Notes: generated by a model from the sequence alone, not told the origin. DNA of 64,000 nucleotides from Burkholderiales bacterium (GCA_017880775.1 JADGRQ010000015.1:22749-86748), one strand, 5' to 3'. Shown: positions 46,164 to 55,110, counted from the first letter of the stretch. Program-made: numbers and translations.

Positions 46164-47119
46164 GGTAGTTGCCTCCGCTTGCGTTCTTCAACCAGCTTCT
46201 TCATCAGGTCCGGCCGGTCGGTGATGATTCCGTCCACGCCGAGATCGAGCATGCGGCCGCCGGCCTCGGCATCGTTTACCGTCCAGACCACGACCTTGAG
46301 TCCGAGCCGTTTCGCGATTTTCATCTTTTCCGCGTCGAGGTCACCATAATAGGGCGACCACGCGGCGCCACCCGCAGCCTTCACCATTGCCGGAACCGAA
46401 CCATGCTCGCCGAGATGAAATCCCGCGGTCCAGCGCGAAGCTTCCGGCCCGGCGGCCCCGACGTTGTCGAACCAAGATTGTTGTGCGGAGAGATAGACAG
46501 TCGGAATTTCCGGCGCGATGCGCTGCGCCGCCTGCAGCGCACGCCAGTCGAACGACTGGATGGTCGCGCGCCCGCCCATTCCCGCCCTGCGGATCTCCGC
46601 GATCAGCGCCTGCGCGAACGGCTCGGGCGCGAGCGTCTCGTCCGGGAACGCGGGATGGGTCTTGATCTCGATGTTGAAGCGCACGCGTTGGTCGCCCTTG
46701 TCCCGCACCATCGCAAACAGGTCCGCAAGCCGCGGAATGCGTGTGCCGTCCACCGGCTGTTGGTCCGGATTGCGCTCGGCGTAGTTCGTGCCGGGCTTCA
46801 GGCGTCCGACGTCGTACTGCTGGAGTTCCGCGAACGTCAGCGCATGGATCGGCGGGCCTTTCTTCTCCAGCCGTTTTCCGTCCCGGTCGCGCGCGATATC
46901 GGGGTTGAGCGCCAGATCGTGATGAATCACGACGACGCCGTCGCGGGTCACACCGGTATCGAGTTCGAGCGTGTCGACACCGAGCGCCAGCGCGCGCGCA
47001 AAGGCCGGGAGCGTATTCTCCGGCGCCAGGCCCCGCGCCCCTCGGTGACCCTGCAGGTCGACCGCGGTTGCGACCGACGCGAACAGCGTGAACGCCACGC
47101 CGAACATAGTGTGAATCAT
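46160..47119 (-). CDS. Glycerophosphodiester phosphodiesterase
   Basis: VDLQGHRGARGLAPENTLPAFARALALGVDTLELDTGVTRDGVVVIHHDLALNPDIAR...VVVWTVNDAEAGGRMLDLGVDGIITDRPDLM. Confidence 0.95.
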   Translation of the reverse strand: MIHTMFGVAFTLFASVATAVDLQGHRGARGLAPENTLPAFARALALGVDTLELDTGVTRDGVVVIHHDLALNPDIARDRDGKRLEKKGPPIHALTFAELQQYDVGRLKPGTNYAERNPDQQPVDGTRIPRLADLFAMVRDKGDQRVRFNIEIKTHPAFPDETLAPEPFAQALIAEIRRAGMGGRATIQSFDWRALQAAQRIAPEIPTVYLSAQQSWFDNVGAAGPEASRWTAGFHLGEHGSVPAMVKAAGGAAWSPYYGDLDAEKMKIAKRLGLKVVVWTVNDAEAGGRMLDLGVDGIITDRPDLMKKLVEERKRRQLP

Positions 47120-47144
47120 CGCGATGCGTCGTTCGATGCGCACG

Positions 47145-47804
47145 TCACGGCCGCAGATAGCCAAGCACCACCTCCACCATGTGCGCCGCGCGCCGCTCCA
47201 GTTCGCGCTTCGCGGTCAGATTGCGCCCGAAGATCGCCGACAGCGTGTGGGCATTGCCCAGATAGAAGTAGCCGAGCGCCGCAATGGTGATGTAGAGCTG
47301 CACCGGGTCCACCCCGCGGCGAAACAGCTTTTCCCGCCCCCCGCGCTCGAGGATCGTCCCGATCAGCGCGATCAGCGGCGAGTTGAGCGCGCGCGCGCGC
47401 TTCGAACCCTTGATGTGGCGCGCACGGTGCAAATTGGCGCTGTTCAGCAGCGTGACGAATTCCGGGTGCTCGATGTAGTAGCGAAACGTGAAGCGCACCA
47501 GCGCATCGATGGCTTCCTCGGGCGGCACGTCGAGCAGCTTCAACGCCTGCTCCGCCTCGCGGATTTCGGCATACGCGGCCTCGAGCACCGCGCGGAACAG
47601 CGCGTCCTTGTCGCCGAAATAGTAGTACAGCATGCGCTTGTTGGCCGCGGCGCGCACGGCGATGCGGTCGACGCGCGCACCGCCGAGGCCGTGGCGCGCG
47701 AATTCGGCGGTCGCCGCGTCGAGGATCGCGGCGCGCGAGCGCTCGGGGTCGCGGGCGCCATTGGTTCTTCGAACGGTCCTGCGCAGCGCCCCGGCCATGC
47801 TCAC
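47145..47804 (-). CDS. TetR/AcrR family transcriptional regulator
   Basis: RSRAAILDAATAEFARHGLGGARVDRIAVRAAANKRMLYYYFGDKDALFRAVLEAAY is a canonical TetR HTH. Confidence 0.94.
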   Translation of the reverse strand: MSMAGALRRTVRRTNGARDPERSRAAILDAATAEFARHGLGGARVDRIAVRAAANKRMLYYYFGDKDALFRAVLEAAYAEIREAEQALKLLDVPPEEAIDALVRFTFRYYIEHPEFVTLLNSANLHRARHIKGSKRARALNSPLIALIGTILERGGREKLFRRGVDPVQLYITIAALGYFYLGNAHTLSAIFGRNLTAKRELERRAAHMVEVVLGYLRP

Positions 47805-48565
47805 TCCATGCCAAGCAGCTTGTAGATGCGCCGCGTGTAGTCGCCGAAGCGCTCCTGCGTCTTCATTTCGAGCGTGCGCGGGTAGGGCAGCACGATTTCG
47901 AAATTGTCGGCCATCCTCGCGGGGCCCGCGGTTAGCACCACCACTCGCGTGCCGAGGAACACCGCCTCCGAGATGCCGTGGGTGACGAACACGATGGTCT
48001 TGCCCGACTCCTTCCAGATCCTCAGCAGTTCGAGGTTCATCTTCTCGCGCGTCAACGCATCGAGCGCACCGAATGGTTCGTCCATCAGCACCAGCTTCGG
48101 ATCGTGGACCAACGCGCGCGCGATGGCCGCGCGCTGCTGCATGCCGCCCGAGAGTTCATAGGGATATTTGTCTTCGAATCCGCTCAGGCCCACCAGCGCG
48201 AGCAAGCCGTTTGCCCGCTCGCGCGCCGCGGCCATCGGCAGCCCGAGGATCTCGGCGGGCAGCAGCACGTTATCGAGAATGCGCCGCCATTTCAGCAGCA
48301 GCGGCGCCTGAAACACCATGCCGACGTCGCGCGACGGATCGAAGGCGTGCGCGGACGAGCCGATTCTCACCTCGCCACCGTCGTGGCCGTGAAGCCCGGC
48401 CAGGATCTTGAGCAGCGTGGATTTGCCGCAGCCCGAAGGACCGACCAGCGACACCAGCTCGCCGGGCATCACGTCGAAGGTCGCATCCGATATGGCGAGG
48501 AACTCCTCGTGCCCCTTGCGATAGACCTTCCTGACGTTGCGCAGATGAATGAACGGTTCGGTCAT
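47801..48565 (-). CDS. ABC transporter ATP-binding protein (nitrate/sulfonate/taurine family)
   Basis: MTEPFIHLRNVRKVYRKGHEEFLAISDATFDVMPGELVSLVGPSGCGKSTLLKILAGLHG...LSGGMQQRAAIARALVHDPKLVLMDEPFGALDALTREKM. Confidence 0.95.
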   Translation of the reverse strand: MTEPFIHLRNVRKVYRKGHEEFLAISDATFDVMPGELVSLVGPSGCGKSTLLKILAGLHGHDGGEVRIGSSAHAFDPSRDVGMVFQAPLLLKWRRILDNVLLPAEILGLPMAAARERANGLLALVGLSGFEDKYPYELSGGMQQRAAIARALVHDPKLVLMDEPFGALDALTREKMNLELLRIWKESGKTIVFVTHGISEAVFLGTRVVVLTAGPARMADNFEIVLPYPRTLEMKTQERFGDYTRRIYKLLGME

Positions 48566-48576
48566 CGGTTCATCTC

Positions 48577-49344
48577 TCAGTCGAGCCTCGCATCCTTGAC
48601 CACCAGCAGCCGCTCGAGCGCGAGCACCATGCCGTAAAGTGCCACCCCGATCATGGTGATCAGGATCACCGCCATGAACATCGCCGGGGTATCCAGCGTG
48701 ACCTGCACCTGCAGCATTAGGTAGCCGAGGCCCTTGTCCGAGCCGAGGAACTCGCCGACGATCGCCCCCGCCACCGCCAGGATCGCCGCGACCTTCATGC
48801 CAGAAAAAATGTACGGCAGCGCGCCGGGAAGCTGGATCTTGGTGAACAGCTGCCAGCGCGAGCCGCGCAGCCCGCGCACCAGGTCGAGCAGTTCGGGCTC
48901 GATCTCGCGCAGGCCGCGCGCAGTGGTGAGCAGGATGGGAAACAGCGCGATCGAGAAGGCGATCAGGGTATTGGGCAGCACGCCGTATTTGAACCAGACG
49001 ATGATCAGCGGACCGAGCGCCACCTTGGGGATCATGTTGAGCGAGATCAGCAGCGGCATGAAGAACGTTTCCAGCACCTTCGACCAGGTGAACGCGAGGG
49101 CCAGCGCCACCCCGACGGCCAGCGCGAGGAAATAGCCGCCGAAGATCTCGGTCGCGGTGACCGCGATATTCGCCCACCAGCCGTAGTTCGGCGAGAGCAG
49201 CGCATCGAGCGTCTCGACCGGCGAAGGCATGACGAATTTCGGCACGTTGCCGAGCTTGACGAACAAATACCAGACCACCACCAGCGCGATGTGCGACAGC
49301 ACCGCAAGCGCGTAGCGCGGCAGGGTTTCGTTCAGGCGGTCCAT
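48577..49344 (-). CDS. ABC transporter permease (SsuC/TauC-like)
   Basis: FVMPSPVETLDALLSPNYGWWANIAVTATEIFGGYFLALAVGVALALAFTWSKVLETFFMPLLISLNMIPKVALGPLIIVWFKYG. Confidence 0.94.
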   Translation of the reverse strand: MDRLNETLPRYALAVLSHIALVVVWYLFVKLGNVPKFVMPSPVETLDALLSPNYGWWANIAVTATEIFGGYFLALAVGVALALAFTWSKVLETFFMPLLISLNMIPKVALGPLIIVWFKYGVLPNTLIAFSIALFPILLTTARGLREIEPELLDLVRGLRGSRWQLFTKIQLPGALPYIFSGMKVAAILAVAGAIVGEFLGSDKGLGYLMLQVQVTLDTPAMFMAVILITMIGVALYGMVLALERLLVVKDARLD

Positions 49345-49399
49345 AGCGGATCCTCAGGTAATGCGCAGAAACGCGAGCCTCATGCTACGGCATCGAGCT

Positions 49400-50461
49400 T
49401 CATGCCAGCCAGCGCGCAAGGTTCGCGCGCACGAAATCGTCGTCGCAGAGGTCGGCGTGCTCGCGGCAGACGCGGTCGATCTCCCCGAGTTGCCCGGGCG
49501 AGAGCGTTTCGTTCGGATCTAGGCACCAGATGCCCTCGAGCAGGCCCTGCCGCCGCAGGATCTCGTGGCAGCCGGGAATGCAGCCCGCGAAATCGTGCGC
49601 CACGTCGAATAGCGCGCTGTTGCAGTCGGTCACGCGCGCATCGAGCGCCAGCAGGTTTTCGTCCGCGCCGCCTGCGGCGACGGCAGCCTGGACGCGCGCG
49701 TGCAATTCGACCGCGCGCCGGGTCCAGACGCTCCAATGCCCGAGCAGCCCGCCCTTGATACGCACGCGCACCAGCTCGGCGTCGCGCATCACGTCGAACG
49801 GCACGGCGAGATCGAGCACGATATGATCGTCGTTGCCCGTGTAGAGCGTGACGCGCTCTTCGGCGCGAGCCGCGACCACGCCGCGCACCACATCGAGTGT
49901 GCGGTAACGGTTGAAGGGCGCCATCTTGATCGCCACCACGTTTTCGATGGCGGCGAAGCGCCGCCAGAAATCCGCCGGGAGGGCGATGCCGCCAACGGCA
50001 GTCTGAAGGTAGAAACCCACCAGAGGGATCTCGCCGGCCACGGCGGCGCAGTGGGTGACCAGTTCGCCGACCGACGCTCCCTTCATCGCGCCGAGCGAGA
50101 GCATTCCCGCGTGATAGCCCAGTCCGCGCGCGAGCTGGGCCTCGCTTCTAGCTTGGGCGGTGTTGCCCGACAGGCCGGCGATCATGACCGCCGGCGTCTT
50201 GGTCCAGTCGCGCGCCGTCTCGATCGCGAGGCGCAGCACCGGCTCGTACAACCCGGCTTCGCGGATCGCAAACTGCGTGGCATGCACGCCCACCGCAAGG
50301 CCGCCCGCGCCGGCATCGAGGTAATAGCGCGTGAGCGCACGCTGGCGGCGCGGATCGAACCTGCGCGCGGCGTCGAGCGCGAGCGGATGGGCGGGAATCA
50401 CGCTGCCGCGCCGCAATTCTGCGAGCACCGCTGCGGGCAAATCAGACCAATGCAGGGACAT
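49400..50461 (-). CDS. Dihydrodipicolinate synthase family protein
   Basis: VIPAHPLALDAARRFDPRRQRALTRYYLDAGAGGLAVGVHATQFAIREAGLYEPVLRLAIETA...VMIAGLSGNTAQARSEAQLARGLGYHAGML. Confidence 0.88.
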   Translation of the reverse strand: MSLHWSDLPAAVLAELRRGSVIPAHPLALDAARRFDPRRQRALTRYYLDAGAGGLAVGVHATQFAIREAGLYEPVLRLAIETARDWTKTPAVMIAGLSGNTAQARSEAQLARGLGYHAGMLSLGAMKGASVGELVTHCAAVAGEIPLVGFYLQTAVGGIALPADFWRRFAAIENVVAIKMAPFNRYRTLDVVRGVVAARAEERVTLYTGNDDHIVLDLAVPFDVMRDAELVRVRIKGGLLGHWSVWTRRAVELHARVQAAVAAGGADENLLALDARVTDCNSALFDVAHDFAGCIPGCHEILRRQGLLEGIWCLDPNETLSPGQLGEIDRVCREHADLCDDDFVRANLARWLA

Positions 50462-50475
50462 GGCTGGCGGAAATG

Positions 50476-50491
50476 TTAACCGAACGGTTAC
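50476..50491. promoter_or_regulatory. Putative TetR operator, site 2: TTAACCGAACGGTTAC
   Basis: TAACCG-AA-CGGTTA perfect palindrome in divergent promoter (starts 50461 - and 50571 +). Confidence 0.7.
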
Positions 50492-50570
50492 CGCCGGTCA
50501 CGCGGCAACGCCATTGACACCCCTCGATGCCGGAAATACCATCGGCGCCTGCCTCACGGAGAAAGCCACC

Positions 50571-51551
50571 ATGCGCCACATCATCGTCGCGGCCCTTGCC
50601 GCACTTGTCGCGTTACCCGCCGCCGCCCAACAGAAGCTCGATTTCGTCCTCAACTGGGTGCCCGGCGGCGATCATGCGCCGTATTACTACGCGAAGAAAC
50701 TGGGCTGGTACGCGAAGGAGGGCATCGAACTCAACCTCGAGCCGGGCAAGGGCTCGGCGGTCGCGGTGCAACGGGTCGCTGCCGGGCAGGACCCGATCGG
50801 TCTCGCAGACATGGGCAACGTGCTCACACTGCGCGGCAAGGGCGCCGACACGGTCGGAGTGTTCAACGTCTACGCCAACTCGCCGCAGGGAATGTACTGG
50901 CTCAAGAGCTCAGGCATCAAGGGAATCAAGGACTTCGCCGGCAAGAAAATCGGCAACCCGGCGGGCGACGGGGCGCGCACCATGTGGCCGGCGCTCGCGA
51001 AGGCCAACGGGCTCGATCCGAAGTCGGTGACGTGGGTAAACGTGGACGCCAACTCGAAGCTCGCCTCGCTCAAGTCCAAGGCCGTCGACGTCACGACGTC
51101 CTTCTACAACATTCACCACATCTTCCAGCGCGAACTGGGTGACGACATGGGCTTTCTCGCCTGGCGCGATGTCGGGCTCAATCCCTATGGCAATTCGGTG
51201 ATCGTGAACGCCGCCTTCCTCGCCAAGAACAGGCCGCTGATCGACAAGTTCGTGAAGGTCACGCAAAAGGCGTTTGCCGCCTGTGTCGCCGACCCCAAGC
51301 CCTGCGTGCAGGCGCTGATCGACGCGAACGGCGCGCTCCAGTTCGACAATGAGATGACGAACTGGACCCTGGTCGAGGTGCTGATGAGCGACCAGTATTC
51401 GAAGACCATCGCGCTCGGCATCCACGACGACGCGCGCATGCAGGCCGACTATGCATTGGTGCGCGACTACATCGGTCTCGACAAACCCTTCGACGTGAAG
51501 ACCGCGTACACCAACGAGTTCCTCGACCGCTCGATCAAGATGACTAAGTAG
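50571..51551 (+). CDS. NMT1/ThiY-like ABC transporter substrate-binding protein
   Basis: Signal peptide MRHIIVAALAALVALPAAA; QKLDFVLNWVPGGDHAPYYYAKKLGWYAKEGIELNLEPGKGSAVAVQRVAAGQDPIGLADMGNV. Confidence 0.93.
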   Translation: MRHIIVAALAALVALPAAAQQKLDFVLNWVPGGDHAPYYYAKKLGWYAKEGIELNLEPGKGSAVAVQRVAAGQDPIGLADMGNVLTLRGKGADTVGVFNVYANSPQGMYWLKSSGIKGIKDFAGKKIGNPAGDGARTMWPALAKANGLDPKSVTWVNVDANSKLASLKSKAVDVTTSFYNIHHIFQRELGDDMGFLAWRDVGLNPYGNSVIVNAAFLAKNRPLIDKFVKVTQKAFAACVADPKPCVQALIDANGALQFDNEMTNWTLVEVLMSDQYSKTIALGIHDDARMQADYALVRDYIGLDKPFDVKTAYTNEFLDRSIKMTK

Positions 51552-52418
51552 TCAGCCAAGCTCCGGGCCCGCGACGAGCATGATTTTCCGCTCGTCGCCC
51601 GGAGCGCGGTCGGCGCCGTGCACCATGCGCGTGTACGGGCGCTGGAACGCAAACCCGCGCGCTTCCAGCCAACCACGCAACTGCGGTTCGCGATCGACGA
51701 TGTCGGTGTAGATCGGTGGTGCAATGTGCTCCAGCGCCGCAGCCAGCAGTGCCGGCGCGGCGAGAGGCTCGGTGGCAACCAGCGGTCCGATTTGAGACGC
51801 CTCGCGGCCCTCCCGCCCGAGCAGAAAGCCGACGATCCTGCCGCGAACCTCGGCAACCAAAGCGCTTCCGGGAAGCCGGCTCGCAAGCGCGCGCAACAGC
51901 GCATCGCGGCTCGCGCCGAACGCGGGTTCATCAAGCGCAAGGATCTGCGGCCAATCGGAATCGCGTATCGTCCGTACGCTGGGCCACGCGGGATCGCGCA
52001 GCACCCGTGCATCGTCTGACCCCAACGCGTAGCGCTTGAAGCCCCAGGTGTCGCGAAAACCTTCCTGCACGTACACCTCGCGGCCCGCCGGCGTCGCATC
52101 GAGAATCGGCGTCAGACCGCGTGTTTTCAGATCGGCGATCGCCGTGCGGAGCAGGCGCGAGGCATAGCCCTTGCGCCGGTGCGCGGGCGACACCAGCACC
52201 ATGCTGATCCAGGCGAAGCGACTGCCATACGGAATGACCAGCGTAGAAGCGGCGAGCGTGCCATCGGCGAGCGTGATGCCCCACCCGTGCCCGATCTCGA
52301 GCATTATCCGCCAATCGGCCTCGTTCTGGTTCCAGTTTGCTGCTCTCGACAGCTCCAGGCACCCAGCCAGGTGCTTCACACCGAGCGGATGATCGAGTTC
52401 GCGTTCAGTACTTCCCAT
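51552..52418 (-). CDS. GNAT family N-acetyltransferase (two GNAT-like halves)
   Basis: STLVIPYGSRFAWISMVLVSPAHRRKGYASRLLRTAIADLKTRGLTPILDATPAGREVYVQEGFRDTWGFKRY plus C-terminal second domain. Confidence 0.88.
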   Translation of the reverse strand: MGSTERELDHPLGVKHLAGCLELSRAANWNQNEADWRIMLEIGHGWGITLADGTLAASTLVIPYGSRFAWISMVLVSPAHRRKGYASRLLRTAIADLKTRGLTPILDATPAGREVYVQEGFRDTWGFKRYALGSDDARVLRDPAWPSVRTIRDSDWPQILALDEPAFGASRDALLRALASRLPGSALVAEVRGRIVGFLLGREGREASQIGPLVATEPLAAPALLAAALEHIAPPIYTDIVDREPQLRGWLEARGFAFQRPYTRMVHGADRAPGDERKIMLVAGPELG

Positions 52419-53439
52419 CGCGTGTCGAGAAATGGGTCTCCTTGCCCAGGCTCGGCATGTCGCGCGACACCCAGTCGGCGACCCAGTCGATCATCTTCGC
52501 GAGCGGCACGCGTGGCTTGCCGAACAGGGTTTGCGCGCGCGCCGTGTCCACCAGCCAGGCGGTCGCCGCTTCGGTGCCGGTGATCTGCGCGCGCCGGTCG
52601 AAACGCTTGCCGAACTCGTTCGCGAGCCAACGCACGCTCACCACTTCCGGTCCGGAGACGTTGACCGGCAGCGCTGGAGCAGCGCAATGCGCGAGCAGGC
52701 GCAAGGCCTGCTCGTTGGCATCGCCCTGCCAGACCACGTTCACGTGGCCCATGGTCACGTCCACCGGCTTGCCGGCGAACACTTTGGTCGCGACGTCGTG
52801 CAGCACGCCGTAGCGCATGTCGATCGCGTACTCCAGGCGCGCGAGGACCACGCGCGTGCCGTGCCGGCGCGAGCCGTGCCCGAACATCTTCTCGCGTCCG
52901 ACGCACGAGTTGGCATAGTCTCCCGGCGGGGGCGTGGTCGGCACGTCTTCGGTCGCGCCGGAAGTGTTCACGGGCGCGTAGGGGTAGACGCACGCGGTCG
53001 AGAACGCAACGATGCGCGCCGCGCGGAAGCGCTCTGCCACGCCGTAGGGCACGCCGACGTTCATCGCCCAGGTGAGTTCGCTCTGCCCGGTCGCGCCGAA
53101 CTTGTGCCCGGCCATGAACACCACGTTGGGCGCGCGGGGAAGGCGTTCGATTGCAGCGGGCTCGAGGAGATCGCAGGCAATGCATTCGATGCCCTGCGCC
53201 TGGAGCTTTTCGCGCAAGCCCCGTTCCGAGAAACGCGCGACGCCGATCACGCGCCGCGCCGCGTCGGCGCGTTTCGCAAGGCGCGCGAGCGTCGGGCCCA
53301 TCTTGCCGCCCACGCCGAGTACCATCAGGTCGCCCGGCACGCGTGCGAGGTCCGCGGCGAGCTCCCCGCTCGGCCGGGTCATGTATTCCTCGAGTGCCTC
53401 TACATCTTCGAAGCCCTGCGGCGATTCGGCGTCGACCAT
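52405..53439 (-). CDS. NAD(P)-dependent oxidoreductase/epimerase family protein
   Basis: DLMVLGVGGKMGPTLARLAKRADAARRVIGVARFSE...VVFMAGHKFGATGQSELTWAMNVGVPYGVAERFRAARIVAFSTACVYPY. Confidence 0.88.
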   Translation of the reverse strand: MVDAESPQGFEDVEALEEYMTRPSGELAADLARVPGDLMVLGVGGKMGPTLARLAKRADAARRVIGVARFSERGLREKLQAQGIECIACDLLEPAAIERLPRAPNVVFMAGHKFGATGQSELTWAMNVGVPYGVAERFRAARIVAFSTACVYPYAPVNTSGATEDVPTTPPPGDYANSCVGREKMFGHGSRRHGTRVVLARLEYAIDMRYGVLHDVATKVFAGKPVDVTMGHVNVVWQGDANEQALRLLAHCAAPALPVNVSGPEVVSVRWLANEFGKRFDRRAQITGTEAATAWLVDTARAQTLFGKPRVPLAKMIDWVADWVSRDMPSLGKETHFSTRDGKY

Positions 53440-53443
53440 AGTA

Positions 53444-53459
53444 TTAACCATCCGGTGAA
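53444..53459. promoter_or_regulatory. Putative TetR operator, site 3: minus strand TTCACCGGATGGTTAA
   Basis: 14/16 identical to site 1; lies in the 35-bp gap between starts at 53439 (-) and 53475 (+). Confidence 0.65.
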
Positions 53460-53460
53460 T

Positions 53461-53466
53461 TATAAT
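53461..53466 (+). promoter_or_regulatory. Consensus -10 box TATAAT for the MetE-like gene
   Basis: TATAAT ends 8 nt before the ATG at 53475, implying very short or no leader; abuts operator site 3. Confidence 0.5.
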
Positions 53467-53474
53467 GGGACGCG

Positions 53475-54506
53475 ATGAAAGCCCCAATGATCAGGACTAC
53501 CGTCGTCGGCTCCTATCCCGTCCCGGACTGGCTCGCGGCCGCGCCCTCCGAGCAGGCCCTTGTCGATGCAACGCGCGTCGTGCTCGCGATCCAGGAGCAG
53601 GCCGGCATCGATCTGGTGTGCGACGGCGAACTCTACCGCTTCGATCTGAACCACCCCGAGACCAACGGCATGATCGAGTACTTCATGCGCCCGATGTCCG
53701 GGATCCGCGGCGATATCGGCTTTTCGGAGTGGCTCGCGTACTCGAAAGGCGCCGGGATGCGTTTCCGCACCCGGCCGCCGGGCGTGGTCGAGGGGCCGGT
53801 CGGCGCGGGCACGCTGAACCTGCCGATCCCTTGCGCGCGCGCGAAGGCGCTCGCATCCCGGCCGCTCAAGTTCACCATTACCGGGCCGCACATGCTGGCG
53901 AAAACGATGCACGACCGGCATTACCGCGATCCCGAAAAGCTCGCGCATGCGATCGCGGCAGTTCTCGCCGAACAGGTGAAGCACCTCAATGCCGACGTGG
54001 TGCAACTGGACGAGGCGAACCTCCCCGGGCACCCGGATGAGTGGAAGTGGGCGGCAGCGGCGATCAACCGCGTGCTCGGCGCGGTGCCGAAGACCGCCAG
54101 GGCCGCCGTGCACCTGTGCTTCGGCAACTACGGCGGGCAGAGCATCCAGCGCGGCAGCTGGGCCAAGCTGATGAACTACCTCAACGCGCTGAACGTCGAC
54201 CACATCGTGTTGGAAAACGCGCACCGGCCGCCTGCGGACCTCGCGGTGTTCAAGGACCTGAGGAAGGACATCGGCATGGGCCTCGGCGTGGTCGACATCA
54301 AGAGCACCGTGGTGGAAACCGCGGATGACGTCGCGCGCGCGATCGAGCGCGCCGAAAAAATGATCGGCCGCGGCCGCGTGAAGTACATTCATCCCGACTG
54401 CGGCTTCTGGATGCTCAAGCGCAACGTGGCCGACGGCAAGATCCGCGCGCTGGTCGCGGGACGCGACCTGTACGAAGGCCGCGCGATGCGCAAGAAAATG
54501 GCCTAG
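53475..54506 (+). CDS. Core-type cobalamin-independent methionine synthase (MetE C-terminal domain) family protein
   Basis: IRTTVVGSYPVPDWL...QLDEANLPGH...VHLCFGNYGG...HIVLENAHR...HPDCGFWMLKR; zinc-ligand pattern HxC...E...C retained, no N-terminal folate-binding half. Confidence 0.85.
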   Translation: MKAPMIRTTVVGSYPVPDWLAAAPSEQALVDATRVVLAIQEQAGIDLVCDGELYRFDLNHPETNGMIEYFMRPMSGIRGDIGFSEWLAYSKGAGMRFRTRPPGVVEGPVGAGTLNLPIPCARAKALASRPLKFTITGPHMLAKTMHDRHYRDPEKLAHAIAAVLAEQVKHLNADVVQLDEANLPGHPDEWKWAAAAINRVLGAVPKTARAAVHLCFGNYGGQSIQRGSWAKLMNYLNALNVDHIVLENAHRPPADLAVFKDLRKDIGMGLGVVDIKSTVVETADDVARAIERAEKMIGRGRVKYIHPDCGFWMLKRNVADGKIRALVAGRDLYEGRAMRKKMA

Positions 54507-54543
54507 CCGTTCTTCAATCCGGCGCGGACCGGCCGGCCAGCAG

Positions 54544-55110
54544 CTATTTGTCGAATCGCACCAGGTCGCTTTCCACGACACGCACCCGCGCCAGGCACTG
54601 ACCCTTCACTTCGGCGAACTTTTCCAGTTCGCCCATATCGCAACGGTCCCCTCCGCCGACCTGCACCCGGGCGATATCCTGACAGCCGATTCCCCTGAAC
54701 TGAATTTCCCGGCTCTGGTTGTCGCCGGACTTAATGAACGCAAATCCGGAGAACACGGTGTCGTAGATCGCGCCGTTGGCGCGATATGCCGAGAACTCCG
54801 GCACAAAACTCCGGATCTGATAGGGCAGGTTGTTGACCAGACGAAGCACGAAGCGGCAAGTGCCGGCGCGCTCCGCCTTGGCTTCCAACCGCAGAGTCGC
54901 CTCGCCCGCCTCCTTGACTTTGTCCTTGGCCTGGTCCTTGTCCTCGGCTTTGTCCTTTGCCTCCACGTACCGCCAGGTGCCGTCGTCCTTCAACAGGATG
55001 CGACGGCCGTCCGGACCGGTGAGCTCGAAATCCGCCTGCGCTGCGTGCGAGAGCGCCAACCCTGCGGCCAGAAGGATTTTGCGGGCGATTGACCAGCCAG
55101 TTTGTTCCAT
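54544..55110 (-). CDS. Hypothetical exported protein
   Basis: N-terminal signal-like segment, FELTGPDGRRILLKDDGTWRYVEAKDKAEDKDQAKDKVKEAGEATLRL; charged KDK/EDK-rich linker. Confidence 0.7.
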   Translation of the reverse strand: MEQTGWSIARKILLAAGLALSHAAQADFELTGPDGRRILLKDDGTWRYVEAKDKAEDKDQAKDKVKEAGEATLRLEAKAERAGTCRFVLRLVNNLPYQIRSFVPEFSAYRANGAIYDTVFSGFAFIKSGDNQSREIQFRGIGCQDIARVQVGGGDRCDMGELEKFAEVKGQCLARVRVVESDLVRFDK

